Source: Paramoeba atlantica
Lineage: Eukaryota > Discosea
NCBI GenBank assembly: GCA_977017575.1
Contig: CDRNVI010000072.1
Span: forward strand, 21,933-85,932
DNA length: 64,000 nucleotides
Direction: 5' to 3'
Both the position numbers and the translations under genes were made by a program. The notes under the pieces are model-generated. The model had not been told where the DNA came from. It made no database searches and saw only the letters and a list, made by a program, of their open reading frames with translations. Positions 1-8,930 of the stretch are shown here, piece after piece. Positions within the stretch are counted from its first letter, which is position 1; every line of letters starts with the position of its first letter.

Positions 1-72
1 GGTCCACTCGGGGCCACTTGGGGCCACCAAGGCCCACTAGGGGCCACACTGGGCCACTCGGGCCCTGCATTG
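1..72. repeat. GC-rich short tandem repeat at window start
   Basis: A degenerate run of about 9-11 bp units built on GGGGCCACT/GGGCCACT. It begins before the window, so its full length is unknown. No gene overlaps it. Confidence 0.7.
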
Positions 73-84
73 GGTCCTCTGTAA

Positions 85-267
85 TCAAGGCTAAAGTGGG
101 CGAGGGAGATACCGATAACACAGATGCGGCGGCTTCCTACAGAAAAAATGGCATTCCCCTTTTGATATGAAAGCACTCGGGTACATACAAAGTAAGAGAT
201 ACCATCTTTCCTGTGCGAAGCCGCCGCATCTGTGTTATCGGTATCTCCCTCGTCCACTTTAGCCTGG
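85..267. repeat. Foldback (hairpin) element, family 1, copy 1
   Basis: The two arms are long inverted repeats that meet at a short centre. The outer ends read AAGGCTAAAGTGGGCGAGG on the left and the near-complement ending TTTAGCCTGG on the right. The inner arms, with a GATGCGGCGGCTT core, also pair. The terminal motif (GAGGGAGATAC facing GTATCTCCCTC) is shared with the elements at 896-1101, 12918-13088 and 22623-22828, while the interiors differ. There is no coding capacity, so this is a non-autonomous foldback or MITE-like element. Confidence 0.8.
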
Positions 268-324
268 ATTATGTCGTTCTTCTGCGTTTTATGAACGCTT
301 TTCCTTACATTTCTTTCGCATGAA

Positions 325-379
325 TGCACCGAATGCGAATAATAAGTGTAAAACACACTTATTATTCGCATTCGGTGCA
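325..379. repeat. Perfect short hairpin
   Basis: Arms of about 25 bp (left begins TGCACCGAATGCG, right ends CGCATTCGGTGCA) are separated by a few A-rich bases. Two further partial copies of the TTATTATTCGCAT arm follow directly to about 425. It may be the end of a transposon; no partner end was found. Confidence 0.7.
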
Positions 380-419
380 AAATACATTTATTATTCGCAT
401 TTTTTTCTTATTCGCACGC

Positions 420-770
420 GAATAATATCCGTACAGTCGGTTTACTATGATTTACGGAGTAGTGACGTCAAACTTGGTTCAAACCATTGTAAACCCTCCA
501 ACAATCGCTCACTACCACGGATGGCGCACTGGCAAGATGGGGAATGATGAAGCCATGGAGGGTAGGCGTATCACGACGCTTCACCAATTTCCAATGGGTC
601 CGCCCCGTTTTACCAGTGCCTCGAGACTCCGTGACAGTTGCGAACCACCATCCTCTTTTCCGCTGTCTACGGCCCCGATTATACTTCCGTTTGCCGACGA
701 AAGTCTCATCGACCTGCACTCGACTGAATTCATAATTGGACATGGTTTCCTTACGGAGTGGAACGTGGGT
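420..770 (-). pseudogene. Merlin/IS1595-type transposase fragment
   Basis: On the minus strand the frame holds a recognisable piece of the ISXO2-like DDE transposase domain. VQVDETFVGKRKYNRGR carries the first catalytic Asp (VDE). A second block ending VVSDCWRVYNGLNQV carries the SDCWxAY motif with the second Asp. The frame then meets a stop, after which RHYSVNHSK, the usual continuation, is still readable. The N-terminal zinc ribbon and the C-terminal third of the domain are absent. Family knowledge: Merlin elements are the eukaryotic relatives of bacterial IS1016/IS1595 and cut and paste DNA. This copy is dead, being truncated at both ends with at least one in-frame stop. A foldback element lies immediately beside its 5' side. 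It differs clearly from the copy at 5140-6205. Confidence 0.8.
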
Positions 771-895
771 GCAGGTGGACTGCACATCAAACACCCACAT
801 GAGAGACCGTGCGCCACCAGTGGCTGCACTGGTGTTCCATTTATAGAGTGTTGTTACAGATCGCCATGTTGTGGAAGGGTGGCCAGCTGGGAGAT

Positions 896-1101
896 AACCC
901 AGATTGAAAGGGGCGAGGGAGATACGAAGCAACAGGCCTGGAAGATTCCCACTGAAAAGAAATGGTATCTTCCCGCACGAGAAAAGCCTTTGCGCTTGCT
1001 AGCTCGGAGACGAACTTCGTGCGAGGAGATACCATTTCTTTTCAGTGGGAATCTTCCAGGCCTGTTGCTTCGTATCTCCCTCGCCCCTTTCAATCTGGGT
1101 T
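896..1101. repeat. Foldback element, family 1, copy 2
   Basis: A 206-bp near-perfect hairpin. Terminal arms start AACCCAGATTGAAAGGGG and end with the complement. It has the same length and nearly the same sequence as the element at 22623-22828. The flank at 861-895 also matches, in reverse complement, the sequence just outside that other copy (22829-22870), so the mobile unit may be larger than the hairpin. Confidence 0.85.
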
Positions 1102-1119
1102 TATTATATTTACTTAACA

Positions 1120-1510
1120 TACCTATACCTTGATAACATAAAGGGGGGTTCGTCTATTATTAACAACCATCTATTATTAAAAATGGTATTATTTCATCTA
1201 TTATTAACATTCATCTATTATTAACAAGAATTAATTTTCTTCATTTTTCGCATCTTCCCTAAAGGAAAATTCGCTAAAACTAACTTTCATGGAGCTTTTT
1301 TTCGTAAAAGTTGGGTTATTCTTGGGGACAAGCGTAGTAAACAAGCCGAAAATAAGCCGAAAAGGTCTATTGTTAATAATAGATGAAAAATTCATCTATT
1401 ATTGAAAAAGGGGGTATTATTTCATCTATTATTAACAAACCGTCTATTATTAACAAAAACGTTTGTTAATAATAGACGAACCCCCCCTTTACCTATACCT
1501 TGATAACATA
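1120..1510. mobile_element. 349-bp inverted-repeat element between 21-bp direct repeats
   Basis: Positions 1141-1489 begin AAGGGGGGTTCGTCTATTA and end with its near-perfect complement. The interior is full of short CTATTATTAACA repeats in both orientations and has no reading frame. The 21 bases at 1120-1140 are repeated exactly at 1490-1510. That looks like a target-site duplication, but it is far longer than the 2-10 bp usual for cut-and-paste elements. The target lies inside a small inverted repeat (TTAACATACC at 1114, GGTATGTTAA at 1518). Confidence 0.75.
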
Positions 1511-2108
1511 CCGGGGGGTATGTTAAATGGGTATGTGGTTTATGTCCCAGGGCTACGCTCACAGTTGGGTATCTATAGAATTCAGATCTCCCAGTACTAC
1601 GCTTTCATGGGGGTTAGAGCGAACGCGTACATGTGTCTATAAATTCAAGAAAAGAGGAAAAGACATTTCAATATATATTTTTGACTGGCACATTCTTGCT
1701 AAAGCCTCTCGCACTTTCACCCCTTGAGGATTGATCCTTGACGCAATGAAGCGCCGTTGCCTTTGATACGTCGGACCGTTCGTAAACTGGTCCAATCTTT
1801 TTCACTACTTTTGAGTCCGAATCGCTAAGACAAACATTCAATTTCTCTTGCATCGTCAAACACACTTTAGAAGTCCTAGGTGTGCTGATAGAGAGAGAAT
1901 GAAGTGCCTTGGTGGAGGACGGCTGACGACTGGGGGAACCAAATTATTTTTTGCGTTGAACGACATTTTCATGTCGTTCATCCCAAATTTTAATGACTTA
2001 AACAATTGAAAAACTAGAAGTCAGTATGGAAGGAAATACTTTTTTAATAGTTTTTTAGTGTCTCTATCACACGTTCAACGTACGGCAACGATTCGTTTGA
2101 ACGACCCC
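1511..2108. other. No recognisable gene
   Basis: Short frames occur on both strands (about 65 codons at most) but none resembles a known domain. The stretch before the LRR gene is AT-rich. I see no repeat apart from a TTCATGTCGTT-type short palindrome near 1960-1980. Confidence 0.5.
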
Positions 2109-2116
2109 TATAAAAT
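2109..2116 (+). promoter_or_regulatory. TATA-like box upstream of LRR gene
   Basis: TATAAAAT lies 45 bases before the ATG at 2154. The position fits a TATA element with a very short leader. Sequence match only; chance occurrence in AT-rich DNA is possible. Confidence 0.35.
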
Positions 2117-2153
2117 TTATCCACATAAGAATATCTTAATTCAGTAACGTGTA

Positions 2154-2888
2154 ATGGACTACCAGCCCTCCAAAGTGCGTCCCTCCAAAGTGCGAGGCGT
2201 AAATATGCCACAAGAAATGGACCTTGAACGTCTAATTAGTGGTGTTTCCAAACCACACGAAAGTTGGAGTTCACGGACACCAGCATGTCAGTGGATAGGC
2301 ATAGAATGCAATCTCGACGAACAAGTCACGAAAATATTTTGGGCTCGTCGATCACTCCGTGGGCACTTGAATTTTTCGCACATCCCAATCTCAGTACTGC
2401 GTTTCGATGTTGAAGAAAACATGTTAACTGGTGGAGTATTTTTGAGTGGCTTGTCTCCGTTAGTGAATCTTAAAGATTCCATTATTGGTAGGAATGAGTT
2501 TACTGGAAATCCGGACCTTACAGTTTTACCGCAAAATTTGTCGTCGACATGGATGGAGCAGAACAAACTTTCGGGTGAAGTATGTCTTACCCAATTACCT
2601 ACTGAATTGAAGCATCTCGACATCAGTTGCAATGAATTAACTGGGAATATTGATCTGCGGTCTCTCCCGAGTACTCTACGTAGTTTATATATGAACCAAA
2701 ATTTATTTGAAGGAATTGTGGACTTGTCACATCTTCCACAAAAGCTTGATGACTTCTTTATTGATGACAATGAACTGTTGGAAGGTACCATAATGTTAAG
2801 CAGCCTCCCTGCTAATTTAAAAGGTGAGGTTTTACGGATGACGAGAAATACTAAGCTTATTGTTGCTTCGGAATCTCTCTTGGGGTAA
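2154..2888 (+). CDS. Leucine-rich repeat protein (family copy A)
   Basis: A 244-residue protein with the layout shared by all LRR genes in this window. An N-terminal SKVRG motif (duplicated here as PSKVRPSKVRG) is followed by MPQEMDLERL, a W (SW), and the Cys pair in ACQWIGIEC, which resembles the LRRNT cap of plant LRR receptors. About seven repeats of 23 residues follow, of the form LPxxLxxLxLxxNxF then xGxxDLxx. The fifth is typical (LPSTLRSLYMNQNLFEGIV) and the last is degenerate. There is no signal peptide, membrane segment or kinase domain, so the protein is probably a soluble binding scaffold; ligand and location are unknown. The ATG at 2154 is preceded by a TATA-like box. The gene is isolated from the main LRR cluster by about 4.5 kb of mobile DNA. 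Confidence 0.8.
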   Translation: MDYQPSKVRPSKVRGVNMPQEMDLERLISGVSKPHESWSSRTPACQWIGIECNLDEQVTKIFWARRSLRGHLNFSHIPISVLRFDVEENMLTGGVFLSGLSPLVNLKDSIIGRNEFTGNPDLTVLPQNLSSTWMEQNKLSGEVCLTQLPTELKHLDISCNELTGNIDLRSLPSTLRSLYMNQNLFEGIVDLSHLPQKLDDFFIDDNELLEGTIMLSSLPANLKGEVLRMTRNTKLIVASESLLG

Positions 2889-2991
2889 TCTACATAATCT
2901 CTCTCGGGGTAGAGTGTGTTTTGTTTTCGCAAATATCTCACTTTTCTTACACCGGACTGGATTTATAAACATAAATCCAAAACGTATATAA

Positions 2992-3095
2992 TTTAGTCGC
3001 TTCGTTAAACGCGGTGGTTGTTTTCAACATAGCAGTCACTCATGCTGCGAGCTTCGCGTTAAAAACTACCTCCGGGTTCAAAACAAGCGACTAAA
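2992..3095. repeat. Foldback element, family 2, copy 1
   Basis: Arms start TTTAGTCGCTTCGTTAAAC and end GCGACTAAA. The interior is an imperfect hairpin with GGTTGTTTTCAAC. The other copies are at 6776-6878, 22494-22584 and 25241-25338. Most copies adjoin a conserved non-hairpin segment. Confidence 0.75.
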
Positions 3096-3340
3096 AAAGA
3101 AAAATTGAATAGGAAACCTAAAGATATCGGAAGGATTCGAGCCAAACATAGCAGATTTGGGGTAAAAATGGGGGCATTTTCGCATTTTTTGGTTCTTAGA
3201 GCACTAAGTCCGACATTCGCGTGTGGGCAATCGCTCGTAGACATGAATTAAAACCTGCAGAACGTAATGGGTAAAGAATGCGACTCCAACCACACCATTA
3301 TTCCGACAGAAAAGTACCCCTTTGGAACCACGGCTCCAGG
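3096..3340 (+). repeat. Dispersed repeat R, copy 1
   Basis: About 245 bp related to 22231-22493 (opposite strand) and, more distantly, 31840-31985. Shared blocks include CACTAAGTCCGACATTCGC, AACGTAATGGGTA, GAATGCGACTCCAACC and CCCCTTTGG. It directly continues the family-2 foldback, as does the 22-kb copy, so the two may be one composite element. It is non-coding as far as can be seen. Confidence 0.7.
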
Positions 3341-3506
3341 GAGCGGTATCTTAAAAAAATATTGTTCTTTTTTATCTTCTTATCTGCTCATCTGTTCTTC
3401 TTATATGTGCATCTGTGCTTGCACTCGCCTACACTCACTGTTGATGGGGCAGCGCGCCTTGTGGGGGAAATATTTGCACTCCCCCCACAGGTCTATCAGA
3501 TGCGCA

Positions 3507-3776
3507 TTAAAATCTGTCGTGATGTTTGTTGTCCTTACTGGATCTGGAAGAGTTCGGTAAATGCCGTTTGCAGCATTCGTGTGGACATGCTTCCTTATCG
3601 GTACACTTATTTTGGCATTCAGTCGTGCGCACGTCAGGTCCGGTACACTTTGTGTCAACTGCTCCGTGGGTTGAAAAGGATACTTCTCTGGGAAGTATTG
3701 CCATTTGGAATCTGAAATGGCTCTGATTGTAGTGGCTGTGGCCTGCTCTGTGTGAAATGGTGGTATTGACTCCCAT
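3507..3776 (-). pseudogene. Fragment with HFM1/MER3-like zinc knuckle
   Basis: The minus-strand frame encodes TECQNKCTDKEACPHECCKR. This spacing (C-x3-C-x-D-K-x2-C-x-H-x-CC) is like the zinc knuckle near the C-terminus of HFM1/MER3-type meiotic DNA helicases and a few other nuclear proteins. No helicase motifs are present nearby, and the flanking frames are open but unrecognisable. I read it as a small relic of a host gene or a piece carried by a mobile element. The family call rests on this one motif. Confidence 0.3.
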
Positions 3777-3779
3777 CCT

Positions 3780-4500
3780 GTCCTACACTCTTCCGTATCT
3801 GTGTACCATTTCCGAAATCGACAGTATGTTGGTAGACGTTTCAAGTGTGGTGCGCACTTGGTCGGTCGTGTCCCATACCCACTCTGGAACTTTGTCCTCC
3901 GGGCTTGGTAAGAGGGGTCACAAGAGTCCACATCCGACCTTCAGGATCTCTTGGGCGTGGAGACGGAGGAGGGATTGGAGTAAACGATCAAGAGGAGTTA
4001 CACTGGTGGATAGATAAGAGGGTGGGTAAAGTATTGATGAAAAAGGACGAAAGTTGAAAAAAGCACTGCTCCGTGCAATAATATTTTTTCGTCTATTATC
4101 CGACAAAAATCTACCCTAAATTGACCCTATTTTTTTGAGAAACAAATGCTTTTATTTTCGTTTTTTACAATTCTTTTTCGTAATTTTGCGTACGTCTGGT
4201 ACGTTCCTTTCGTATTTCCGCATTGATTTCGTCTATATGGGCTGTCTAGGGTGCGCACCATTAGCCGGAATAATATTGGTGACTTCAATTCTACTGAAAA
4301 CTACTGAAAATGTTGTTCTATGGATGAAAAATCATTCTTCGGGGCGTACACTCCTTGTTTTCGCTGTGGAGAGCGGCTTCGCTAACTTTTTTAAAAGAAT
4401 TTGAGGACGCACCCAAGTGTGGTTTAGAAGTGCCAGGATTCGGTCTCTTTTTTATCACCAAATGCCGAATCGTTGATGAAACCCGTGGCTGGCTTCTTAT
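3780..4500. other. No clear gene
   Basis: Several overlapping short frames on both strands, none convincing. The right part (about 4355-4500) may be decayed upstream coding sequence of the SWIM-finger relic that follows. Confidence 0.4.
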
Positions 4501-4676
4501 TGCGAGCCACAGATCGCCGTTACCGTGTATACTGGCACCGGGGGAACTCAAGGTACGTGCCCAGACCACCTTAGAGGGAACAGATGCAAGCATATTTATT
4601 TTGTTTTGATGAAGGAACTTCATGATGAAAAACATCTGGCTGTTTTGAAATCTGAATTCACTACACGGGAACTTTC
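4501..4676 (+). pseudogene. SWIM zinc-finger gene relic, cut by a transposon
   Basis: The + frame reads GTCPDHLRGNRCKHIYFVLM, a textbook SWIM finger core (C-P-D-H-x4-N-x-CKH) as found in SWIM/RING proteins such as the ZSWIM2 group. The continuation, KELHDEKHLAVLKSEF, resembles the segment that follows in that family. The first Cys of the usual C-x-C pair is replaced (GTC), and upstream sequence is in another frame. The reading ends at 4676, where a Merlin element begins. The bases after that element (6287 onward) continue the interrupted locus for about 30 bp before a second element starts at 6318. Normal function would be zinc-dependent protein or DNA binding; this copy is dead. Confidence 0.6.
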
Positions 4677-6278
4677 GGCCAAAGTAAAGGAATATTGCAT
4701 AAGTCAAGGAATATTGCATAAGTCAAGGAATATTGCATAAGTCAAGGAATATTGCATAAGTCAAGGAATATTGCATAAGTCAAGGAACATTGCGTAAGTC
4801 AGGGAATATTGCATAAATCAAGAAGCACTTCTGTCCTCCCGGTGAGGCCCCGGAGTTGCGAGAGGCCTCCATACCCCACAACTACCACCTTCCCCCCATA
4901 TTTAGCGGGGGTCGCTCGAGCGACCCCTGATAAATGGGGGGAAAGTGGTAGTTGTTTCGAGGAATATGAAAGGCCGAACGCACGGAGGTGACGGCCGGGT
5001 CACTGAGGTAAGACAGTCCTAGGACCTCCTACGTTACTTCTAGCATGTCAACACGTACAACCGTTATATGATAAATACTGTTACAAGATAGGGGAATGTA
5101 ATATCTTTCAAATACGAGCGTAGAAGAATATGAGTGTTGCTAACGTGGACAATTCTGGAAGAAACAATTCTGGAAGGAGTAGCATCTTGTTCCTGTTGTT
5201 TCCTCTTCGTCGTCCCGGAAAAAACACACCTGGGCGCAAAACATGCGGATGTCTTGAAAGATGCGACGAATACGGGAGATGCCATTGACCGTTAGAGAAT
5301 CATTATCAAGTTCAGCAAAGAGCTTCATGCGGTTGGTACGGACGTCCTCTGCATTGCCAGGGCGACCGCCCCGACTTTTTAGCTCCTTTTTGAGACTTGA
5401 ATTAGCTGCCTCCACGGTGTTCGTGTGAACACCAGTTGCAGCCACCTACTCCTTCTTGTGGTTTACTACATCGCTGCGCCACTCTCTACTTAGGCACTTG
5501 CTTGCTGCGGCACCGTCCGTATATACGTATTTGGGTACGATAATTTTTAGCGGCATGTCGGACATGTGCTGTCATGGTGGCTGCGTCCGTCCTTTCCAGA
5601 TACCGAACAAAGATTTCCTTCATGGGATAATGCACCTCTCCGGTGGTATCAAGCACTTGATCACAATTCACAAGTGTATGGTACCAGGAAGATCCATCAC
5701 GATGTGCTCTTTTCCCTTTCCCACATCCCATGAGTTTACTCTTGGAAACACAAGTCTCGTCTTTTTGCATAAAGACTACCGTTCCTTCCACCGCATCAAA
5801 GCGCATGTCGTGCGCCATGGCAATTATGAACTCAAGCATTTGCGTGACAGCCATAACAGTCACTCTACTCAGCGTACTTTCGCGCAAAATATGCTTGACT
5901 GCTATTCTTTGAGCCAAACTATATAGGATCTGCAAAGTGTCTTTGATGCCCCGTTTGCTCTCCTGACTAAAAAGGGGTTCCATGATGCTGTACCGAGCTC
6001 GGCAACCGTTGGTCTCCAGGTCAGGGCAATACCAAAACTCTCCGTCGCAGACGCAGGATAACTCCTTATTTCCATGGTACTTTTTTTGTTACACCGGACC
6101 TGTTGTTTCTCCACTCGTGTCCCCAAAATTGGTGAAAGACAGATGCTCAAAGCAAATAAAGTCGTCGCAAGCCTCACAAAACCAGTTCACACTACGCAGG
6201 CATGAAAAAAAAAGAAATAACACAATTTACGGCTTATGCAATATTCCTTTACTTATGCAATATTCTTTGACTTTCCCC
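4677..6278 (-). mobile_element. Merlin-type DNA transposon, 1.6 kb, decayed
   Basis: Both ends begin GG (left GGCCAAAGTAAAGGAATAT, right complement GGGGAAAGTCAAAGAATAT). Each end has subterminal copies of GGAATATTGCATAAGT: about seven 19-bp units on the left (4687-4818) and two on the right (6232-6270). Flanking 8-bp sequences are GAACTTTC (4669-4676) and GAATTTTC (6279-6286), a 7/8 match that fits the 8-9 bp duplication typical of Merlin. A transposase relic lies inside on the minus strand. The left half also holds an internal GGGG-rich inverted repeat near 4890-4950. Confidence 0.75.
5140..6205 (-). pseudogene. Merlin/IS1595-type transposase, broken
   Basis: Reading the minus strand from about 6205: a zinc-ribbon-like start (WFCEACDDFICFEH, then SCVCDGEFWYCPD), an N-terminal helical region (QESKRGIKDTLQILYSLAQR), then QKDETCVSKSK with the first catalytic Asp. 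Next come KGKRAHRDGSSWYHT, YVYTDGAAASKCL with the second Asp, and VHTNTVEAANSSLKKEL, the Merlin/IS1595 C-terminal motif with the final acidic residue. The order and spacing match the family, whose role is cut-and-paste transposition. There is at least one frameshift (near 5580), one in-frame stop before the VHTNT block, and one near the N-terminus, so this copy cannot make an active enzyme. It fills the transposon at 4677-6278. Confidence 0.8.
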
Positions 6279-6504
6279 GAATTTTCAATACATATTCTAA
6301 AGTGTTATGAAACAATGCATGTAAACCCTGTTCCGGGTTAATGTGTCTAGATCTACTTATTGTTCAGGGGGGGCACAATAAGTGGAAATGACCGCTATTA
6401 TTGTGCCCCCCCTCCAAAATATTGGGGATCCCATATTTTGGAGGGGGGGTTTATTCCCATTGTCTCAAAATTAACTTTGTTCAACACCGCATTCCTTAAA
6501 TATA

Positions 6505-6895
6505 CTCCCCCTGTCATTAATAATGATAATCTTAAAAACATTGTCATTCTACGTGGTGAAGACTCTTAAAAGATTATCAACTTTATTTCATGCACGCAGG
6601 ATTTTCTTACAAAAAATTTTGTGTCTTAAAAAAACAGTATTTTGAACTAAACAACTACTGGTAAGGTTTCAAAAACGGCCCAAATTTGGGCTAAAATTTC
6701 GCAATTTTTGCCGAAAAATCGCGCTTTTTCACCCAAAAAAGGAGATTGTTCACAATGTTTTGGCAATTTTTCTTTTTTAGGCTCTTCGTTAAACGCGGAG
6801 GTAGTTTTCAACGCGAAGCGCACAGCGTGAGTGACTTCTAAGTTGAAAACAACCGCCGCGTTTAACGAAGAGCCTAAAATTAATGACAGGGGGAG
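6505..6895. mobile_element. Stowaway-like TA-flanked element
   Basis: Ends CTCCCCCTGTCATTAAT and its complement are flanked on both sides by TA (6503-6504 and 6896-6897). The start CTCCCnCTGTC resembles Stowaway MITEs of the Tc1/mariner group. It contains a segment resembling repeat R and a family-2 foldback (6776-6878) at its right end, which makes three levels of nesting here. Confidence 0.7.
6776..6878. repeat. Foldback element, family 2, copy 2
   Basis: A hairpin with arms TTTAGGCTCTTCGTTAAACG and its complement ending CTAAA. Both arms are intact. Confidence 0.85.
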
Positions 6896-7374
6896 TAACT
6901 AATTCTGCACATAAAGAGGTTTGTCCATAAAAAAAAGCGCCGCGAATTGTTTTAATCTTTTTTTGGTTTTTCCAGTATTTAGTTATTGTTCCTAGAGCCA
7001 CGTATTGTGCCTAGAGCCAGTTATTGTGCAGGGGGTGGGGGGGGGGGGGGGGGCACAATAACCCGGAACACGGTTTACATGACATTTGTGAACGTTTGTA
7101 ACTGCCTATTGTTCTGGAAATGTGTTGAAATGTGTTTTAGAAGTGTTGAAGCTATAAGCTTTATTCAAAAATTAATAAAACAATTAGTGAAAAAAATTAC
7201 CTGTTTTTGAACTTTAGGGTTCATTTTTTCCGGAATACTTTCCTTTTTTGTCCCTTCGTTACAAACCGTGGTTCTTTTCAACCTTCAAAAGGCACTACAT
7301 CTTACCCGCTTTTTTTCTTTTCCCTTCCTTTTCCCTCTTTCCTGTATATTCCCCCTATGTCTCCCCTCTTTATC

Positions 7375-8001
7375 ATGGCCTCGGACCCCTCCCCCCCACC
7401 GGGACGTGGCTCCACACCCTCCAAGCTTGCCTCCACCACACTCCCCCCGGAGTTTCACCTCTCCCGTTTCCTCCATCCCCTCACCAACCCGCACAGCTCA
7501 TGGGAGACCTCCCACGCGGCCTGTGAATGGGAGGGGGTGAAGTGTAACGACCAGAAGCAACTCGTCGCGTTGCTCTGGCAGGGGAGGGGGTTGAAAGGGG
7601 GGGTGGCCTGGGAGCACCTGCGGGTACTCCCGGCTACCCTAGTGGAGATCCACCTCGGGGAGGGTCACTTGTTTGACCGGAATGAGCTGCACGGGACGGT
7701 GGACTGGGGCGCGCTTCCGCGGGCCCTGGAGAAGCTGTCGTTGTCGTACAACCAGTTTGAGGGGGGTGTGGTGTTTTCGGAGCTCCCGCGGACGCTGCGG
7801 GAGTTGGATGTGGAGGCGAATCGGTTTTCGGGGGAGGTGGATTTTGAGGCGATCCCGGAGGATATGTTTGCGTGTGTGTTGTCGCATAATTGGAAACTGC
7901 GGGGGACGTTGGATTATTCGAAGTTACGAAAACGGGTTATTTTTATGGTATCGAGTACGGAGATTGAGGTAAAGGAAAGGATGATGCAGTTTAGGTTTTA
8001 A
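7375..8001 (+). CDS. Leucine-rich repeat protein (family copy B, GC-rich)
   Basis: 208 residues from the chosen ATG at 7375 (context ATCATGG); an in-frame ATG at 7357 would add six. The N-terminal cap is present: PSKLASTTLPPEFHL, SSWETS, then ACEWEGVKC. About four 23-residue repeats follow, for example LPRALEKLSLSYNQFEGG and LPRTLRELDVEANRFSGEV. This is fewer than in the paralogues, and the first repeat has a short insertion (GEGHLF). The codon use is strikingly GC-rich compared with every other gene here, so it has evolved under a different bias or arrived from elsewhere. Pyrimidine-rich DNA precedes the start. No signal peptide or membrane segment. A soluble binding role is inferred; the partner is unknown. 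Confidence 0.75.
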   Translation: MASDPSPPPGRGSTPSKLASTTLPPEFHLSRFLHPLTNPHSSWETSHAACEWEGVKCNDQKQLVALLWQGRGLKGGVAWEHLRVLPATLVEIHLGEGHLFDRNELHGTVDWGALPRALEKLSLSYNQFEGGVVFSELPRTLRELDVEANRFSGEVDFEAIPEDMFACVLSHNWKLRGTLDYSKLRKRVIFMVSSTEIEVKERMMQFRF

Positions 8002-8350
8002 TGGGAATGCGGTGTGAAGAGTTTCAAAAAAAATTGAAGAAGAGTTTCTTTGCTGTTTCCTACGCTGTGTTATGGGAAGATGATTTACATAAAAAGTTGC
8101 TAAAATAGTGGTCGCGTAACTCCTTTTAATAGAAAGAGTAATTTTGGTATCTCATTTGTTTACGCTAATTTTGGTTGGAGCAATTTTGTTGGAGCTCATT
8201 GGAGCAATGAGCAATTGGAGCGAATGTTCATCGTAAAAATTTGTCACATGCTTTTTTCTTTCCCACTTTTCTCCTTTCTATTTTTCGCTGAAAAGTATCC
8301 TAAACTTATCATTGTATTGTTTTTTTCTATTATTTACATGTATAGACGCT
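8002..8350. other. Intergenic, no gene seen
   Basis: AT-rich spacer with short TTGGAGCAAT repeats at about 8173-8220. The downstream end carries the ISD11 promoter candidate. Confidence 0.5.
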
Positions 8351-8358
8351 TATAAAAG
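8351..8358 (+). promoter_or_regulatory. TATA box candidate for ISD11 gene
   Basis: TATAAAAG, 94 bases before the ISD11 ATG and followed by a pyrimidine-rich leader. A good consensus match in a sensible place. Confidence 0.45.
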
Positions 8359-8444
8359 AGTCCGGTGAAGAGCATTCCTTTCAATACGCTGTATGCACTT
8401 TTTACTTTCTGCTTTCATTACTTTTCTTCATTTTTCTTGTTTTC

Positions 8445-8726
8445 ATGACAACTGCAAAAGTATTAAAATTGTATCGCTCGTCTTTGAAAGCGGCACGCGA
8501 TTTCGTAGATTACAATTTTCGTGAATATGCGCTGCGTTCCGTGCGAAACCGATACCGTAGTAACCGTTCAGTCACGAATCCGCAACAGATTGAAGACCTG
8601 ATCCGTGAAGGAGAGAAAAACTTGCAAATTCTTCGCCGACAAGTTCTTATAGGAAAGCTATACGCGTCTAACTCTGTATTTCTGTCTCGCAACTCTGAAA
8701 AATCGGACTCTGAAAAAGTGACTTAG
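8445..8726 (+). CDS. ISD11: ISD11/LYRM4, mitochondrial Fe-S cluster assembly
   Basis: A 93-residue protein that aligns with human LYRM4 (91 residues) along almost its whole length. KVLKLYRSSLK carries the LYR motif (residues 9-11). YNFREYALRSVRNRYRSN matches the YNYRTYAVRRIRDAFREN block. LQILRRQVLIGKLYAS matches LGVIRRQVHIGQLYST. Family knowledge: ISD11 binds and stabilises the cysteine desulfurase NFS1 together with acyl carrier protein in the mitochondrial matrix. It is eukaryote-specific, which helps identify the window. The positive, amphipathic N-terminus suits mitochondrial import. The gene has no intron, a short spacer to the next gene and a pyrimidine-rich leader ending TTTTCATG. Confidence 0.92.
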   Translation: MTTAKVLKLYRSSLKAARDFVDYNFREYALRSVRNRYRSNRSVTNPQQIEDLIREGEKNLQILRRQVLIGKLYASNSVFLSRNSEKSDSEKVT

Positions 8727-8930
8727 CCCTCATATTTGCTCCCTTTAGACAACTGTATATGGACGGAGTAGTTAGTATCTTTTGTGTACGTTCATTCTGG
8801 ATGTGAAAATACATTGAATGTGTTTTTGAATTTTATGTCGTTGTAAAAACGGAAGTATTCTTTCAACTCTATCTAAAGCATACACACAAGTACCAGATCT
8901 TTCTTCATACATTTATACACCCATATTTTC

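Larger units (their letters stand above)
6318..7081. mobile_element. Inverted-repeat element carrying a nested element
   Basis: The ends are inverted: left TAAACCCTGTTCCGGGTTA, right TAACCCGGAACACGGTTTA. Each is flanked by CATG, possibly a 4-bp duplication (the exact edge is ambiguous). Inside each end are tracts of G or C joined to TTATTGTGC-type repeats. A related terminus lies at 25797-25870. The interior contains the TA-flanked element 6505-6895. No coding frame of its own. Confidence 0.65.

Noticed and set aside
447-1133. 228-codon + strand frame
   Set aside because: It is antisense to the Merlin transposase relic and continues into a foldback hairpin.
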